Positions 47,179 through 56,874 are shown, numbered from the stretch's first letter. The stretch is DNA of 64,000 bases from Saccharomonospora cyanea NA-134 (GCF_000244975.1 NZ_CM001440.1:4510325-4574324), one strand, 5' to 3'. Notes: generated by a model from the letters alone, not told the origin. A program made the numbers and translations.

Positions 47179-48444
47179 TCACTGCTTCGGAATGTCAGGC
47201 AGGCGCCCCTCGTGGACCACGTTGCCGCCGGCGTCGTACGCGACCACGGTGACGCCGGACGCGTTGATGGGGGCATCGCCGGTGGTGTCGAGCGTTGCGG
47301 CGAACGTCCGCTCCCGAACTGCCACGGTCTCGGTGGTGTTCCCGTGGCGCAGTTCGAGGCTGGCGATGTCAGCGGTCGTCACTCCGACGACGGAGAAAGC
47401 GGGGAAGTGGTTCTCACCGGTCACCGTCGCGATCGGCTGCTCGGCCGACGTGAGTTCGTCAGGCGTCGGGTACGCGCTGAAGTGCCACACGGGCGACATG
47501 CGGCATACGGCTGTCGCACGGTCGTTGACGAAGACGCGCCACTCCACGTCGTGAGCATCCGTCGACTTGGTCCCCTCGGTGCTCGCCTCCACGTGGTGTT
47601 CGAGTGTCGCCCCGGCTCGCCACGTCGCCGCGTCCACCACCATTCCGTGCGCGCCGCCTCTCGGTCCTTCCAGGCAGCTGTCGTACTCCTCGGGATCGAC
47701 CTCGGGCTCGAAGTAGCCCATATCCAAGAACGGATCGGGGATCGAGATGGGCGGGCCGGCGGCCTTGCTTTCCGTACCTGCTTCGTCCCGCGAGTGCGCC
47801 GTGATCGTGAACTCCATCCCCCTGATGTCGTGGTGGGCGAGTTCGGCCACGAAGACGCCGTTCCGGACCTCGGCCATATGGTCGTGCTGGCCATAGCCCT
47901 GCACGCCGTGTGTCCTCAGAGGGTCGCCGCTTTCCAACTGTTCCGACCACACGGTCACTGCGGTCACGCTCTCGGGGGCGTAACCGACGACAGTGCCGCT
48001 GCGAGTCACCATGGCACCGATCACCTGTTGGTCCCCCGGTGTCATGGGCGCCGACAACGCCACGGACTTGATCGACGTCTCGCAGAAGAACGTCTGCTCG
48101 TCCGCCCGAATAACGGTCACCTGGGTCAGGTGCAACGGCCGATGATCCACCACCTGCCACATGTTCCGGTCCGGATACTTGGCAGTTTCCTTCGCATACT
48201 CCACTGCGGCCCAGCAGCGGTCGAGTTCACGGTCCCCAGCCGCGGACACCAGTCGCTCACCTTCACCCCCGATGGCCAGGAAAGCTCCCCCGGCCAGCAC
48301 CGCTACGGCGGCCGCGATGCTCAACGGAGCGCGCATCGACCGGGTAGGCGCCTCGTGTATCTCCCGCCTCACCGACGACAGCATGCGATCGCGGACATGG
48401 GGCGGAAGCGGCCGATTCTCAGGCAGGTCGAAGTCATTGCTCAT
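47179..48444 (-). CDS. Single-TM membrane protein paired with an ECF sigma factor (putative anti-sigma or sensor)
   Basis: A 421-aa protein. A short cytoplasmic N-terminus (MSNDFDLPENRPLPPHVRDRM...) precedes one TM segment (PLSIAAAVAVLAGGAFLAIGG, about 40-60) and a roughly 360-residue extracellular part with beta-rich features. The N-terminus is about 40 residues and lacks the HxxxCxxC zinc motif of ZAS anti-sigma factors. Its start overlaps the sigma stop by 4 bp, so they form one operon. I infer it anchors and regulates the sigma factor. GC content looks lower than its neighbours, hinting at transfer. Confidence 0.68.
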   Translation of the reverse strand: MSNDFDLPENRPLPPHVRDRMLSSVRREIHEAPTRSMRAPLSIAAAVAVLAGGAFLAIGGEGERLVSAAGDRELDRCWAAVEYAKETAKYPDRNMWQVVDHRPLHLTQVTVIRADEQTFFCETSIKSVALSAPMTPGDQQVIGAMVTRSGTVVGYAPESVTAVTVWSEQLESGDPLRTHGVQGYGQHDHMAEVRNGVFVAELAHHDIRGMEFTITAHSRDEAGTESKAAGPPISIPDPFLDMGYFEPEVDPEEYDSCLEGPRGGAHGMVVDAATWRAGATLEHHVEASTEGTKSTDAHDVEWRVFVNDRATAVCRMSPVWHFSAYPTPDELTSAEQPIATVTGENHFPAFSVVGVTTADIASLELRHGNTTETVAVRERTFAATLDTTGDAPINASGVTVVAYDAGGNVVHEGRLPDIPKQ

Positions 48445-49031
48445 GACTGCTCCAAGGTGGTGCGAAGACGGGCACGGGCACGGGAGATCTGGGACCGGAC
48501 GGTTACTTCGGCGATCCCGAGTACGGCGGCGGCCTCAGCGAACGACAGATCACCGAGCAGGCACAGCTCCGCCGCCCGTCGCTGCGACTTGGGCAACGTG
48601 CCCACCGCCTCCACCACTCGCCGCAGCTTGCTCGCATCCGCCAGCCGGTCGGTCACGTCGTCGGCGTGGTCGTGGGCGACCTCCGCACGCAGCACACGGC
48701 GCAGCCGCAGCAGCCTTCGCTCTCCCCGCCCGTGGGTCCGCGCGAGGTTCGCCGCCACGGCGTACAGCCACGGCCGGGCGCTGTCGTTGACCAACGTGAC
48801 GTCGGCGCACTTGCGCCAGGCGGTGACGAACGTGGAGGACGTCACGTCCTCCGCCGTCGCCCACGAACCGCTGAGGCGGTACGCGTGGTTCCAGACGGCC
48901 TCGGCGTGCCGGTGGAACAGTTCGGTGAAGGCGCCCTCGTCACCGTGGGCCGCACGACGCCACAGCTCACCATCGTGTTCCGAGATCGGCTCCGGCTGGC
49001 TGCCCCCGCCGCTGTCCGGCACGGCAGCCAA
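48441..49031 (-). CDS. ECF-family RNA polymerase sigma factor
   Basis: A 196-aa protein from the start chosen. Sigma-70 region 2 (FTELFHRHAEAVWNHAYRLS and AEDVTSSTFVTAWRKC) and region 4 (VEAVGTLPKSQRRAAEL, then SFAEAAAVLGIAEVTVRSQISRAR) show an ECF type. I chose the TTG at 49031 because ggaggc is 7 nt upstream; longer (to 49166) or slightly shorter (GTG at 49022) starts are possible. It is coupled to the membrane protein gene downstream. Confidence 0.85.
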   Translation of the reverse strand: MAAVPDSGGGSQPEPISEHDGELWRRAAHGDEGAFTELFHRHAEAVWNHAYRLSGSWATAEDVTSSTFVTAWRKCADVTLVNDSARPWLYAVAANLARTHGRGERRLLRLRRVLRAEVAHDHADDVTDRLADASKLRRVVEAVGTLPKSQRRAAELCLLGDLSFAEAAAVLGIAEVTVRSQISRARARLRTTLEQS

Positions 49032-49212
49032 GGCCCCGCCTCCCTTTGGGCGTTCCGCTGTGATGTTCACACCCGGAGTTGCCGGCACGCGCGCTGTTGT
49101 TGCGCTCGAGATCGTATCCGCCGAGATGCCGGCCGAGCTGGTGGCGCCCGGACAGCACACGGACACGCCCGACCACGCGGGCGTGTCCGCTCCCTACCGT
49201 GCAGGTCCTCGC

Positions 49213-50544
49213 CTAGTTCACCCTCACCGGTTGGCCTCCCAGAGTCACCTCGACGTCTCTGCCGTCGGCGAGCGTGAAGGTGACCTTCTCTCCCGGCGCC
49301 CTCGTCCGGATGGCGGCGACCAGGGTGTTCGCGTCCTCGATGCGTCGCTCACCCATCTTCACGATCACGTCGTTCGACTCGATGCCCGCCTTGTCGGCGG
49401 GGCTGCCCGCCTGTACGTCGCCGATACGTGCGCCGCCGTTCGGCGCGTCACCGACGGTGGCGCCGATGTAGGTCTGGGTCGCGTGGCCGTTTTCGATGAT
49501 CTCGTCCGCGGTCCTGCGTGCCTGGTCGATCGGGATCGCGAATCCGATACCCACGTTGCCGCCCTGGGAGGGGCTGTAGATGGCGGAGTTGATCCCGATG
49601 ACCTGGCCCTGCATGTTCGCGAGCGGACCACCCGAGTTACCGGGGTTGATGGCCGCGTCCGTCTGGATGGCGTCCATGACCGTGGTCTGGTCCCCCTGTC
49701 CACCCGCCGTCACCGGGCGGTTCAGGGAGCTGACGATGCCCGCGGTCACGGTGCCGGCGAGCTCGTACGGCGATCCGATCGCAACCACGGACTGACCGAC
49801 CCGGAGGTCGTCCGACCGCCCGAGTTCCACCGTGGTGAGGCCACGGACGTCCTCGGTTCGCACGACGGCGATGTCGGTCGTCGGGTCGCGCCCCACGATC
49901 TGGGCCTCTGCTTCGTCGCCGTTGTGGAAGACCACGGTGATACGCCCGCCCTGGGCCGCGGCTTCGACCACATGGTTGTTGGTGAGGATGTATCCGTCCT
50001 CACTGATGACGAAGCCCGACCCTTCGTTGGCCGAACCGAGCCCCTGCACTTGGAGCTGCACGACACTCGGCTTCAGCTTCGCGGCGACGGATTCGACGCT
50101 CCCCTCGGGAGCGTTGCCGGTCTGCCTGGCCGGGAGCGGCTGGTCGAGGGCGCTGGACGCGGACGACGCCGTGGTCGTGTCCGCGGCCAGATAGCCGCCG
50201 GCCGCCCCCGCTCCTCCTCCGACGAGCAGTGCGAGCAGTGCGACACCCGCAACGAGCTTGCCCGGTATGCCCTGGCGGTCCTGTCGCGGTTGTGGCCCTC
50301 CGGGCTGCTGGTACGCGCCGTAGTTCGGTTGCTGATAGGGCGACGGCGCGTAACCGCCGTGCGAGTATCCCGCGACGTGCGGGTGCGGAGGGTGCTGGAA
50401 CTCGTGCGTCGCCCGGTCGTCGCCCGTCGACCGGTCGGGGCTCCAACGCTCGGTCGACGCGTCGTTCTGTGCCGAGTCGGGCTGCTCCGGCATACCCGGC
50501 GCCGGAGTCTGCCTGTCCTGTGCGGAGGGGTCGTTCTCGGTCAT
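49213..50544 (-). CDS. pepD: HtrA/DegP-like serine protease with PDZ domain
   Basis: A 443-aa membrane-anchored protease. A long, Pro/Gln-rich cytoplasmic N-terminus (about 95 residues, YQQPNYGAYQQPGGPQPRQD) precedes one TM segment (LVAGVALLALLVGGGAGAAGGYL). The trypsin-like domain has His in ILTNNHVVEA, Asp in DPTTDIAVVR and Ser in NPGNSGGPL. The PDZ domain follows (about 350-440). It matches the mycobacterial PepD, which acts in envelope stress downstream of MprAB and SigE. Confidence 0.93.
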   Translation of the reverse strand: MTENDPSAQDRQTPAPGMPEQPDSAQNDASTERWSPDRSTGDDRATHEFQHPPHPHVAGYSHGGYAPSPYQQPNYGAYQQPGGPQPRQDRQGIPGKLVAGVALLALLVGGGAGAAGGYLAADTTTASSASSALDQPLPARQTGNAPEGSVESVAAKLKPSVVQLQVQGLGSANEGSGFVISEDGYILTNNHVVEAAAQGGRITVVFHNGDEAEAQIVGRDPTTDIAVVRTEDVRGLTTVELGRSDDLRVGQSVVAIGSPYELAGTVTAGIVSSLNRPVTAGGQGDQTTVMDAIQTDAAINPGNSGGPLANMQGQVIGINSAIYSPSQGGNVGIGFAIPIDQARRTADEIIENGHATQTYIGATVGDAPNGGARIGDVQAGSPADKAGIESNDVIVKMGERRIEDANTLVAAIRTRAPGEKVTFTLADGRDVEVTLGGQPVRVN

Positions 50545-50583
50545 GTCTCCATGATGGGGGCAACCCCTGAGAACAGGCTGAAC

Positions 50584-51639
50584 TCAACCTGTGGGAGTGG
50601 TGCGAGTTGGCCGCTGGGCGGCGCGCAGCCGCTCCGCGATCCGCTCCGGCGTACTGTCGTTGATCCACACGGCCATTCCGGACTCCGAGCCCGCGAGGTA
50701 CTTGAGTTTGTCCTCCGCCCTGCGCACCGAGAACAGTTCGAGGTGCAACCATGCCAGGTCACGGTCGTGGTGGACGGGCGCCTGGTGCCACCCGGCCACG
50801 TACGGCAACGGCCGGTGGTACAGAGCGTCGCAGCCGCGCAACAACGAGAGGTAGACCGCGGCGAAGTCCTCACGCTCCGCAGTGGTCAGCTCGACGAGGT
50901 CGGGCACTTGACGGTGTGGCACAACGAGCACCTGCACCGGCCACTTCGCCGCGGGCGGCACGAACGCCGTCCAGTGCCGCCCCTCCGCGACAATGCGTCG
51001 TCGGTCGGCCCTCTCCGACGCCAGCACGTCGCCGAGCAGGGGTGTGCCCCGTTCGTCATGGTGAGCGCGTGCGGCGGCGAGCATGCGCTCCGTCCGCGGT
51101 GGCACGAATGGATAGGCGTAGATCTGGCCGTGAGGATGGTGCAGCGTCACACCGATCTCCTCCCCGCGGTTCTCGAAGGGGAAGACCAGTTCGACGCCCT
51201 CCTGCACCGACAGCTCGGCCGTACGGTCGGCCAGCGCCTCCAGCACCGTACGCACACGGCGCGGTTCGAGTTCGGCGAACGAACTGTGGTGGTCACTGGT
51301 GAAACACACCACGTCGGCGTGTCCGGTCCCACCCGAGAAGGCCGGGAACCGGTTGTCGAACACCACCACGTCGTAGTCGGCTTCGGGTACCTCGGTCGGG
51401 CTGCCCGGCACGCTCGGACACAGTGGGCACAGGTCGACAGCCGGTTTGTACGTGCGGGTCTGGCGATGAGCGGCGATGACCACCAACTCTCCGGTAAGCG
51501 GATCGCGGCGGACCTCGGACACCGCGGTGACCTCGGGGAGTTCCCGAGTGTCCACCGCCGTCCGTGGGCGGGGCCGCTCTCCCTCGTCGTAGTAGGTGAT
51601 CCGGCGGCCATCGGAGAGGCGACGCACTGTCTTGTTCAT
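50584..51639 (-). CDS. galT: Galactose-1-phosphate uridylyltransferase
   Basis: A 351-aa Leloir enzyme. It has CPLCPSVPGSPTEVP (zinc cysteines), the nucleotidylated His motif LHHPHGQIYAYPFVP (HPH) and the C-terminal W-HxH-LE type segment. It converts Gal-1-P with UDP-Glc to UDP-Gal and Glc-1-P. It overlaps deoR by 4 bp. No galK is adjacent downstream. Confidence 0.94.
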   Translation of the reverse strand: MNKTVRRLSDGRRITYYDEGERPRPRTAVDTRELPEVTAVSEVRRDPLTGELVVIAAHRQTRTYKPAVDLCPLCPSVPGSPTEVPEADYDVVVFDNRFPAFSGGTGHADVVCFTSDHHSSFAELEPRRVRTVLEALADRTAELSVQEGVELVFPFENRGEEIGVTLHHPHGQIYAYPFVPPRTERMLAAARAHHDERGTPLLGDVLASERADRRRIVAEGRHWTAFVPPAAKWPVQVLVVPHRQVPDLVELTTAEREDFAAVYLSLLRGCDALYHRPLPYVAGWHQAPVHHDRDLAWLHLELFSVRRAEDKLKYLAGSESGMAVWINDSTPERIAERLRAAQRPTRTTPTG

Positions 51640-52418
51640 GGTCGATCCCCGCTCCGTACGGGGACGATCACGAGTTCACCCACGTGGGCGGCCAGCACCT
51701 CACGCGCGTTCTCGGCAAGTCCCTCGTCGCTGATCAGCACGTCCGCCTCGGACAACGACGCCACCGTCGAGATACCCACCGCAGCCCATCGCGTGTGGTC
51801 GGCGAGAACGACCAGACTCCGGCCGGCCTCCACCAGTGCGCGATCGGCTTCGCTCTCGGTGAGGTTCGGGACCGTGAACCCAGCCCGGCCACACATCCCG
51901 TGCACCCCGAGGAACACCATGTCGAGGTGCAGGCCGCGCAGGCTTTGCACGGCGAGCGGGCCCACGAGCACGTCCGATCCGCCGCGCACTCCCCCGGTAA
52001 GCACCACCACCCGATCCGGCTGGGTGGAGGCCGCAGCGATGTCGGCGACCGTGAGGGAGTTCGTGACCACCGTCAGGTTCGGCACGGAGTCGAGCGCCCG
52101 GGCGAGGACGTTCGTCACCGCGCTGGACGACAGCCCGATGGCTTGGCCGGGTCTGACACGGCGAGCCGCTTCGGCCGCGATGGCCTCGTACCGTGCGCGG
52201 GTTTCCGCGCAGACGTCCGGCCAGGCGCCGTCAGGGCGTGTCACCGTGGTGGCTCCGCCGTACACCTTCTCGACCAGCCCTCTGCCGGCGAGCACGTCGA
52301 GATCCCGCCGGATGGTCATGTCCGAGACACCCAGCCTGCTCACGAGGTCACTCACCCGAACCGCACCGGTGCGTCGGGTCTCCTCAAGAATGACCGCCTG
52401 TCGTTGTCGCGCCAGCAC
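51636..52418 (-). CDS. DeoR-family transcriptional regulator
   Basis: A 260-aa protein with N-terminal HTH (VLARQRQAVILEETRRTGAVRV, SDMTIRRDLDVLAGRGLV) and a C-terminal sugar-phosphate isomerase-like sensor (VVVLTGGVRGGSDVLVGPLAVQSL, LFLGVHGM-type motif). I chose the GTG at 52418 for its ggag; the longer frame to 52493 has a poor start. It very likely controls the coupled galT in response to a phosphorylated galactose metabolite. Confidence 0.88.
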   Translation of the reverse strand: MLARQRQAVILEETRRTGAVRVSDLVSRLGVSDMTIRRDLDVLAGRGLVEKVYGGATTVTRPDGAWPDVCAETRARYEAIAAEAARRVRPGQAIGLSSSAVTNVLARALDSVPNLTVVTNSLTVADIAAASTQPDRVVVLTGGVRGGSDVLVGPLAVQSLRGLHLDMVFLGVHGMCGRAGFTVPNLTESEADRALVEAGRSLVVLADHTRWAAVGISTVASLSEADVLISDEGLAENAREVLAAHVGELVIVPVRSGDRP

Positions 52419-52520
52419 CGTTGACTCCGTCCCGCGACCACGCCCACTAACACAGAATCGTACGCCAACTAGCACACTCTCGGTGGTTGTCACACGTACG
52501 TGGAGTGACCACGCAAGGCG

Positions 52521-53918
52521 TCAGCCTGGGATTCCGGGGAGCCTGATGGCCATGAGAGCCCCGCCGTCGGGCTTGTTGTTGGCGTATGCCGTGCCGCCGT
52601 GGCGCTCGGCGGCCTGCTTGACGATCGCCAGGCCGAGGCCGGACCCGGGCAGAGTGCGCGCTTCCGACGACCGGTAGAAGCGATCGAAAACCCGGGGCAG
52701 GTCCTCCGGTGCGATGCCGGGACCCGAGTCGGCCACCTCCACCACCGCTGTGCCGTCCCCGAGCGGGCGCAACACCACGTGGACGACCGAGCCCTGCGGC
52801 GAGAACTTCACGGCGTTGTCCAGGAGGTTCAGCACAGCGCGTTCGAGAGCGTGGGAGTCGCCGGTGAGCACCCACGGCTGGAGGGCGGTGTCGAATTCGA
52901 TGCTTCCCGCCCGCCGCCGCGCCCGGTCCAGCGCACGTTCGATCACCTCGACCAGCTCCACGCGCTCGGTGACGTCCGTGGCGCTGTCCTCGCGCGACAA
53001 CTCGGTGAGGTCACCGATCAGCTGGGTCACCTCGTCCAGTTGGCCCCGGATGTCGGCTTCGATGTCCGCGCGGTCACGTTCGGACAGCGCCGGCGCCCCC
53101 GCCCGGCTCGCCGCGAGGAGCAGCTCGAAATTCGTCCGCAACGACGTCAGCGGTGTTCGCAGTTCGTGTCCAGCATCGGCGACCAGGCGACGCTGCCGAT
53201 CCCGTGATTCCGCCACCGCGTCCAGCATGGTGTTGAAACTCTGGGTCAGGCGAGCGAGCTCGTCGTCTCCGCTGACGGGTATCGGCCGCAGATCCATCGT
53301 GCGAGTGACACGCTCGGTGGCCGACGTCAACCGCTCCACCGGCCGGAGACCCGCTCGCGCCACCGCCGTGCCCGCGGCCGCGGCCACCAGGATCCCCGCG
53401 CCACCGAAGAACAACAGCACCAGAGCCAACTCGCCCAGGGTTCGTTTCGTGGGCGCGAGCGACTGCGCGAGCACCATGGCGACGCCGTTGCCTGCGGGGA
53501 GCGCGATGACGCGCATGTCGGTGGCCTCGTCCGTACGGAGAGACGACGCGTCGGAGCCGGTGGCCACGGCGAGTTCACTCCTGCCCCACGGAGGCGGTGT
53601 GCCCGCACGCGGGTAGATGAGTTCGCCACGCGCCGTGAGCAAACCGATGTGGATGTCACTGCTCACCAGGAACGCGCCCGGCACGGACTGCAGACGAGTC
53701 TGGACCGACGGGCTCTCCACGGCCGCCTGCGCACGGTTGATCAGGTTCTCGTCGAACTCCGCATACAGGTTGCGGTGCACGGTGACGTAGGCGCCAAGTG
53801 ATACCAACGCCACCGTGCAGCCCACGCAGACAGCCGCCAGGAGCGACACGCGCGCTCTCAGGGAGAACCGCCTGCGCACGGGCTTCTGATCGGTGCCTGT
53901 TTCCTGGGGAACCATCAC
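52521..53918 (-). CDS. mprB: Sensor histidine kinase (MprB-like)
   Basis: A 465-aa kinase. TM1 ([22 protein letters not shown]), an extracellular sensor of about 125 residues, TM2 ([20 protein letters not shown]), HAMP, H-box [17 protein letters not shown]-box [10 protein letters not shown] and G-boxes [12 protein letters not shown] and GSGLGLAIV. The layout matches MprB, which senses envelope stress. It overlaps the regulator gene by 4 bp. Confidence 0.9.
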   Translation of the reverse strand: MMVPQETGTDQKPVRRRFSLRARVSLLAAVCVGCTVALVSLGAYVTVHRNLYAEFDENLINRAQAAVESPSVQTRLQSVPGAFLVSSDIHIGLLTARGELIYPRAGTPPPWGRSELAVATGSDASSLRTDEATDMRVIALPAGNGVAMVLAQSLAPTKRTLGELALVLLFFGGAGILVAAAAGTAVARAGLRPVERLTSATERVTRTMDLRPIPVSGDDELARLTQSFNTMLDAVAESRDRQRRLVADAGHELRTPLTSLRTNFELLLAASRAGAPALSERDRADIEADIRGQLDEVTQLIGDLTELSREDSATDVTERVELVEVIERALDRARRRAGSIEFDTALQPWVLTGDSHALERAVLNLLDNAVKFSPQGSVVHVVLRPLGDGTAVVEVADSGPGIAPEDLPRVFDRFYRSSEARTLPGSGLGLAIVKQAAERHGGTAYANNKPDGGALMAIRLPGIPG

Positions 53919-54604
53919 GGTGGTGTCTCCCGCAGCACGTAGCCGACGCCACGCACCGTGTGGATCAGCCGCGGCTCGTCACCCGCCTCGGTCTTGCGCC
54001 GCAGGTACCCGACATAGACCTCGAGCGCGTTACCGGAGGTCGGGAAGTCGTAGCCCCACACCTCCTCGAGGATGCGACTGCGGGGCAGCACGTGTTTCGG
54101 GTGTGTCATGAACAGTTCGAGTAGCGAGAACTCGGTGCGCGTGAGGCTGATCTGCCGTCCGCCTCGGGTCACCTCCCGGGTGTTCGGGTTCAGAGTGAGG
54201 TCGGCGAACGTGAGGACCTCGCTCTCACCTTCCCCGTCGTCCTGGCCCGCCCTCCGCAACAAGGCACGCAGGCGGGCGAGCAGTTCCTCCAGCGCGAACG
54301 GTTTCGGCAGGTAGTCGTCGGCCCCGGCGTCAAGTCCGGCCACGCGGTCGGACACCGCGTCCCGCGCGGTGAGCACGAGGATCGGCAGATCGTCACCGAT
54401 CCCGCGCAGCCGCCGCGCGACCTCCAAACCGTCGAGGCGCGGCATCATGACGTCGAGAACCATGGCGTCGGGACGATCGGTGGCCACCTTCTCCAGTGCC
54501 TGCGCGCCGTCACCGGCAAGGTCCACCTGGTAGCCGTTGAACTCCAGCGAGCGCCGCAGCGACTCCCGTACGGCCCGGTCGTCGTCCACAACGAGAATGC
54601 GCAT
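53915..54604 (-). CDS. mprA: Response regulator, OmpR/MprA-like
   Basis: A 229-aa regulator. The receiver has [16 protein letters not shown], phosphoacceptor Asp in [12 protein letters not shown], and LVLTARDAV. The C-terminal winged helix has [22 protein letters not shown] and [29 protein letters not shown]. It is coupled to the kinase gene. In mycobacteria MprA controls pepD, sigB and sigE. Confidence 0.92.
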   Translation of the reverse strand: MRILVVDDDRAVRESLRRSLEFNGYQVDLAGDGAQALEKVATDRPDAMVLDVMMPRLDGLEVARRLRGIGDDLPILVLTARDAVSDRVAGLDAGADDYLPKPFALEELLARLRALLRRAGQDDGEGESEVLTFADLTLNPNTREVTRGGRQISLTRTEFSLLELFMTHPKHVLPRSRILEEVWGYDFPTSGNALEVYVGYLRRKTEAGDEPRLIHTVRGVGYVLRETPP

Positions 54605-54651
54605 GGGTCCAGTCTGGCCCCGTCGGCTGAGAAGGTCCTTAACGAGCCTGG

Positions 54652-55302
54652 TCAGTCCACGAGGCCGCCTCGATAGGCGAGCAGGGCGGCCTGCACCCGG
54701 TTGGCCGCACCGATCTTGGACAGCACAGCCGAGACGTATCCCTTCACCGTGGCCTCGGACAGGTGCAGCCGTCCGCCGATCTCGGCGTTGGACAGTCCCT
54801 GTCCGATGAGTGTCACCACTTCGCGTTCTCGCTCCGACAAGGAGGCGATCAGCTCGCGCGCGGGCGCTGACGCGCGCTGCCCGTCGCGATGAGCGTTGAC
54901 CATGCGCGCCGCCACGCTCGGGTCGAGCACCGCACCGCCCCGCGCGAGGTCGCGGATGGCACGCACCAGAACGGCGGGTTCGATGTCCTTCAGCAGGAAC
55001 CCGTTCGCACCGAACCGCAACGCCAGACTCACGTACTCGTCGATGTCGAACGTCGTCAGCATCGCCACCACGGGCGGGTTGGGCAACGTCTGGATCGCAC
55101 GCAAAGCTCGAATGCCGTCGTCAGGGGTGCGCATGCGAATGTCGAGAAGGGCCACGTCGGGGTGGAAGCGCCGCACGGCCTCCACCGCGGTTCTGCCGTC
55201 CGCTGCCTCGCCTGCGACCTCGATGTCCGAAGCGGGGGCCACCATGGCACGAAGCCCCGACCGGACCAGCTCTTCGTCGTCGGCGAACATCACCTTGATC
55301 AA
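54652..55302 (-). CDS. LuxR/NarL-family response regulator, orphan
   Basis: A 216-aa protein. The receiver has [17 protein letters not shown], Asp in [13 protein letters not shown] and the Thr/Lys positions. The C-terminal LuxR helix-turn-helix reads [21 protein letters not shown] and [20 protein letters not shown]. No histidine kinase gene is adjacent in its direction (the next upstream gene is tRNA-Arg), so the partner is unknown. Confidence 0.9.
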   Translation of the reverse strand: MIKVMFADDEELVRSGLRAMVAPASDIEVAGEAADGRTAVEAVRRFHPDVALLDIRMRTPDDGIRALRAIQTLPNPPVVAMLTTFDIDEYVSLALRFGANGFLLKDIEPAVLVRAIRDLARGGAVLDPSVAARMVNAHRDGQRASAPARELIASLSEREREVVTLIGQGLSNAEIGGRLHLSEATVKGYVSAVLSKIGAANRVQAALLAYRGGLVD

Positions 55303-55465
55303 CAGCGCCTCCGGCAGCCGACGGAGCGCGTCGCGCGCCCAGTCACGAGCAGGTTACTGGTAGGTAGTGGAGGTATTACAGTGAGCGGTCAGCGTTCCGT
55401 CAAGGTCCCGTTCACAAGCTGGAAGAGCCACCCGCTAAGGTGTAGGCAGAGTCGACGACTCGTCA

Positions 55466-55538
55466 GCCCTCGTAGCTCAGGGGATAGAGCACCGCTCTCC
55501 TAAAGCGGGTGTCGGAGGTTCGAATCCTCCCGGGGGCG
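55466..55538 (+). tRNA. tRNA-Arg(CCT)
   Basis: 73 nt folds to a cloverleaf. Acceptor GCCCTCG/CGGGGGC, D arm GCTC/GAGC, anticodon stem CCGCT/AGCGG with loop CTCCTAA, anticodon CCT (codon AGG), T arm GGAGG/CCTCC, loop TTCGAAT. CCA is not encoded. Its 3' end lies 33 bp from the integrase gene stop, so it is the integration site of the element. Confidence 0.95.
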
Positions 55539-55575
55539 CCCAGGTCAGGGCCGAGCCCCGAAGGCCCCAGGTCAG
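55539..55575. repeat. Direct repeat CCCAGGTCAG between tRNA and integrase gene (possible arm sites)
   Basis: CCCAGGTCAG at 55539-55548 and again at 55566-55575, 27 bp apart. The second overlaps the integrase stop. This position next to the att core suits integrase arm-binding sites. Confidence 0.35.
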
Positions 55576-56696
55576 TCGTGGGGCACATTCGGGGCACACA
55601 CGGCCTGGTCCATGCGGTCGGCGATCTCGTCCAAACGGTCCGGGAACAGGTGCCCGTAGAGATCGAGCGTCATCGTCGCGGTCTTGTGCCCCAACATCTG
55701 TTGCACGATCTTCACATCAGCCCCAGACGCGATCGCCAATGACGCCGCGGTGTGCCGCAGCTCGTGCGGGTGGAACCCCTCAGGCCCGACCTCGCGGACC
55801 GCAGCGTCGAACACACGCCGACGAAAGTTGCGGACCCTCAGGACCTCGCCCCGAGGCGACGGGAACACCAGCGCATCGTCTGGACGTCCCTCGACCCTCG
55901 GCCGCAGCTGGTCGACGAGGAACCGCGGAATCGGCACCGAGCGCCGCTCGTGCGTCTTCGGCGTACCCCACACCAACGACCCGTTGACCTCGGTGACCGA
56001 CTCGACCACCTGCACCCGCCGACGCCGAAGGTCCACCCGACCGACCCGAAGCGCCGCCAGCTCACCCCAGCGAAGGCCCGTGTAGGCGAGGAAGCGCACG
56101 ACGACGCCGTGGTCACCACAGCGCTCAGCAAGCCGCGCCACCTGGTCGTGATCCAGATACCGATGGTCCGGAAGTGCCGGCCGGGGCAGCTTCACACCCT
56201 CGGCAGGATTTCGCGCCAGTCGAGCATCACGCACCGCCCACGCCATCATCAGCGAGAACACCCGGTGCACCTTCGCCACCGATGTCGCTGCCAGGTCCTC
56301 GACGAGCCCAGACACCCACGCCTGCACGTCCGCGTGCGTCACCGACGACAGGTAGACATTGCCCCAGCGCGGCACGATGTGCGTCTGAACCACGCCCCGG
56401 TACCGCTCGACCGTGGACGGCGCGAGATGCCGCTGAGCATCAAGCCACCGTTGCGCCCACTCACCTACTCGAACGCGCCCCGCATCAGGGGCGATGTAGG
56501 AGCCGGAACGCAAACCGTGTTCCAGGCTGGCAGCGAAGTTCTCGGCCTCGGCCTTGCGCTTGAAGCTCTTCTTACGCTGCCTACCCTCGGGGTCACGCCA
56601 CCGCACCAGCCACCGCGCGCCCACGCCGTAGCGGTCGGTCCGTTCGAGCTTGCCGTCCGGACCGCGCCGATGCCAACGATCGTCGATGTCCGCCAC
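55572..56696 (-). CDS. int: Tyrosine recombinase/integrase
   Basis: A 374-aa site-specific recombinase. The N-terminal arm-binding domain has VRWRDPEGRQRKKSFKRKAEA. The SAM-like core-binding domain (about 75-160) includes VGEWAQRWLDAQRHLAPSTVERY. The catalytic domain has Arg in AYTGLRWGELAALR, His-x2-Arg in HPHELRHTAASLA, His in LGHKTATMTL and the nucleophile Tyr in DLYGHLFPDR. Its gene end faces the tRNA. Confidence 0.95.
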   Translation of the reverse strand: MADIDDRWHRRGPDGKLERTDRYGVGARWLVRWRDPEGRQRKKSFKRKAEAENFAASLEHGLRSGSYIAPDAGRVRVGEWAQRWLDAQRHLAPSTVERYRGVVQTHIVPRWGNVYLSSVTHADVQAWVSGLVEDLAATSVAKVHRVFSLMMAWAVRDARLARNPAEGVKLPRPALPDHRYLDHDQVARLAERCGDHGVVVRFLAYTGLRWGELAALRVGRVDLRRRRVQVVESVTEVNGSLVWGTPKTHERRSVPIPRFLVDQLRPRVEGRPDDALVFPSPRGEVLRVRNFRRRVFDAAVREVGPEGFHPHELRHTAASLAIASGADVKIVQQMLGHKTATMTLDLYGHLFPDRLDEIADRMDQAVCAPNVPHD

Positions 56697-56697
56697 G

Positions 56698-56874
56698 TCA
56701 GCACTCCCCCTGCTGTTCGACCCAGGTTTCGACGTCCTCGGGGCGGTAGCGGACGTACTTGCCGATGCGCCGGCCTTGGGGCCCGTAGCCTTTGGTGCGC
56801 CATTGGTAGAGGGTGTTGATGGGGACGCCGAGGTAGTCGGCGAGGTCGTGGATGGTCCAGAGTTTCGTGCTCAT
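56698..56874 (-). CDS. xis: Excisionase (helix-turn-helix, MerR-like Xis)
   Basis: A 58-aa protein (TIHDLADYLGVPINTLYQWRTKGYGPQGRRIG...). The winged HTH with WRTKGYGP is typical of AICE excisionases that direct integrase to excise. The ATG at 56874 overlaps the Rep stop by 4 bp, and it ends 1 bp before the integrase start, as in pSAM2 repSA-xis-int. Confidence 0.9.
   Translation of the reverse strand: MSTKLWTIHDLADYLGVPINTLYQWRTKGYGPQGRRIGKYVRYRPEDVETWVEQQGEC

Noticed and set aside
46339-52677. A very long plus-strand open frame of about 6.3 kb.
   Set aside because: It is the antisense of moaB, the sigma pair, pepD, galT and deoR, all well supported on the minus strand; long antisense frames are normal at this GC content.
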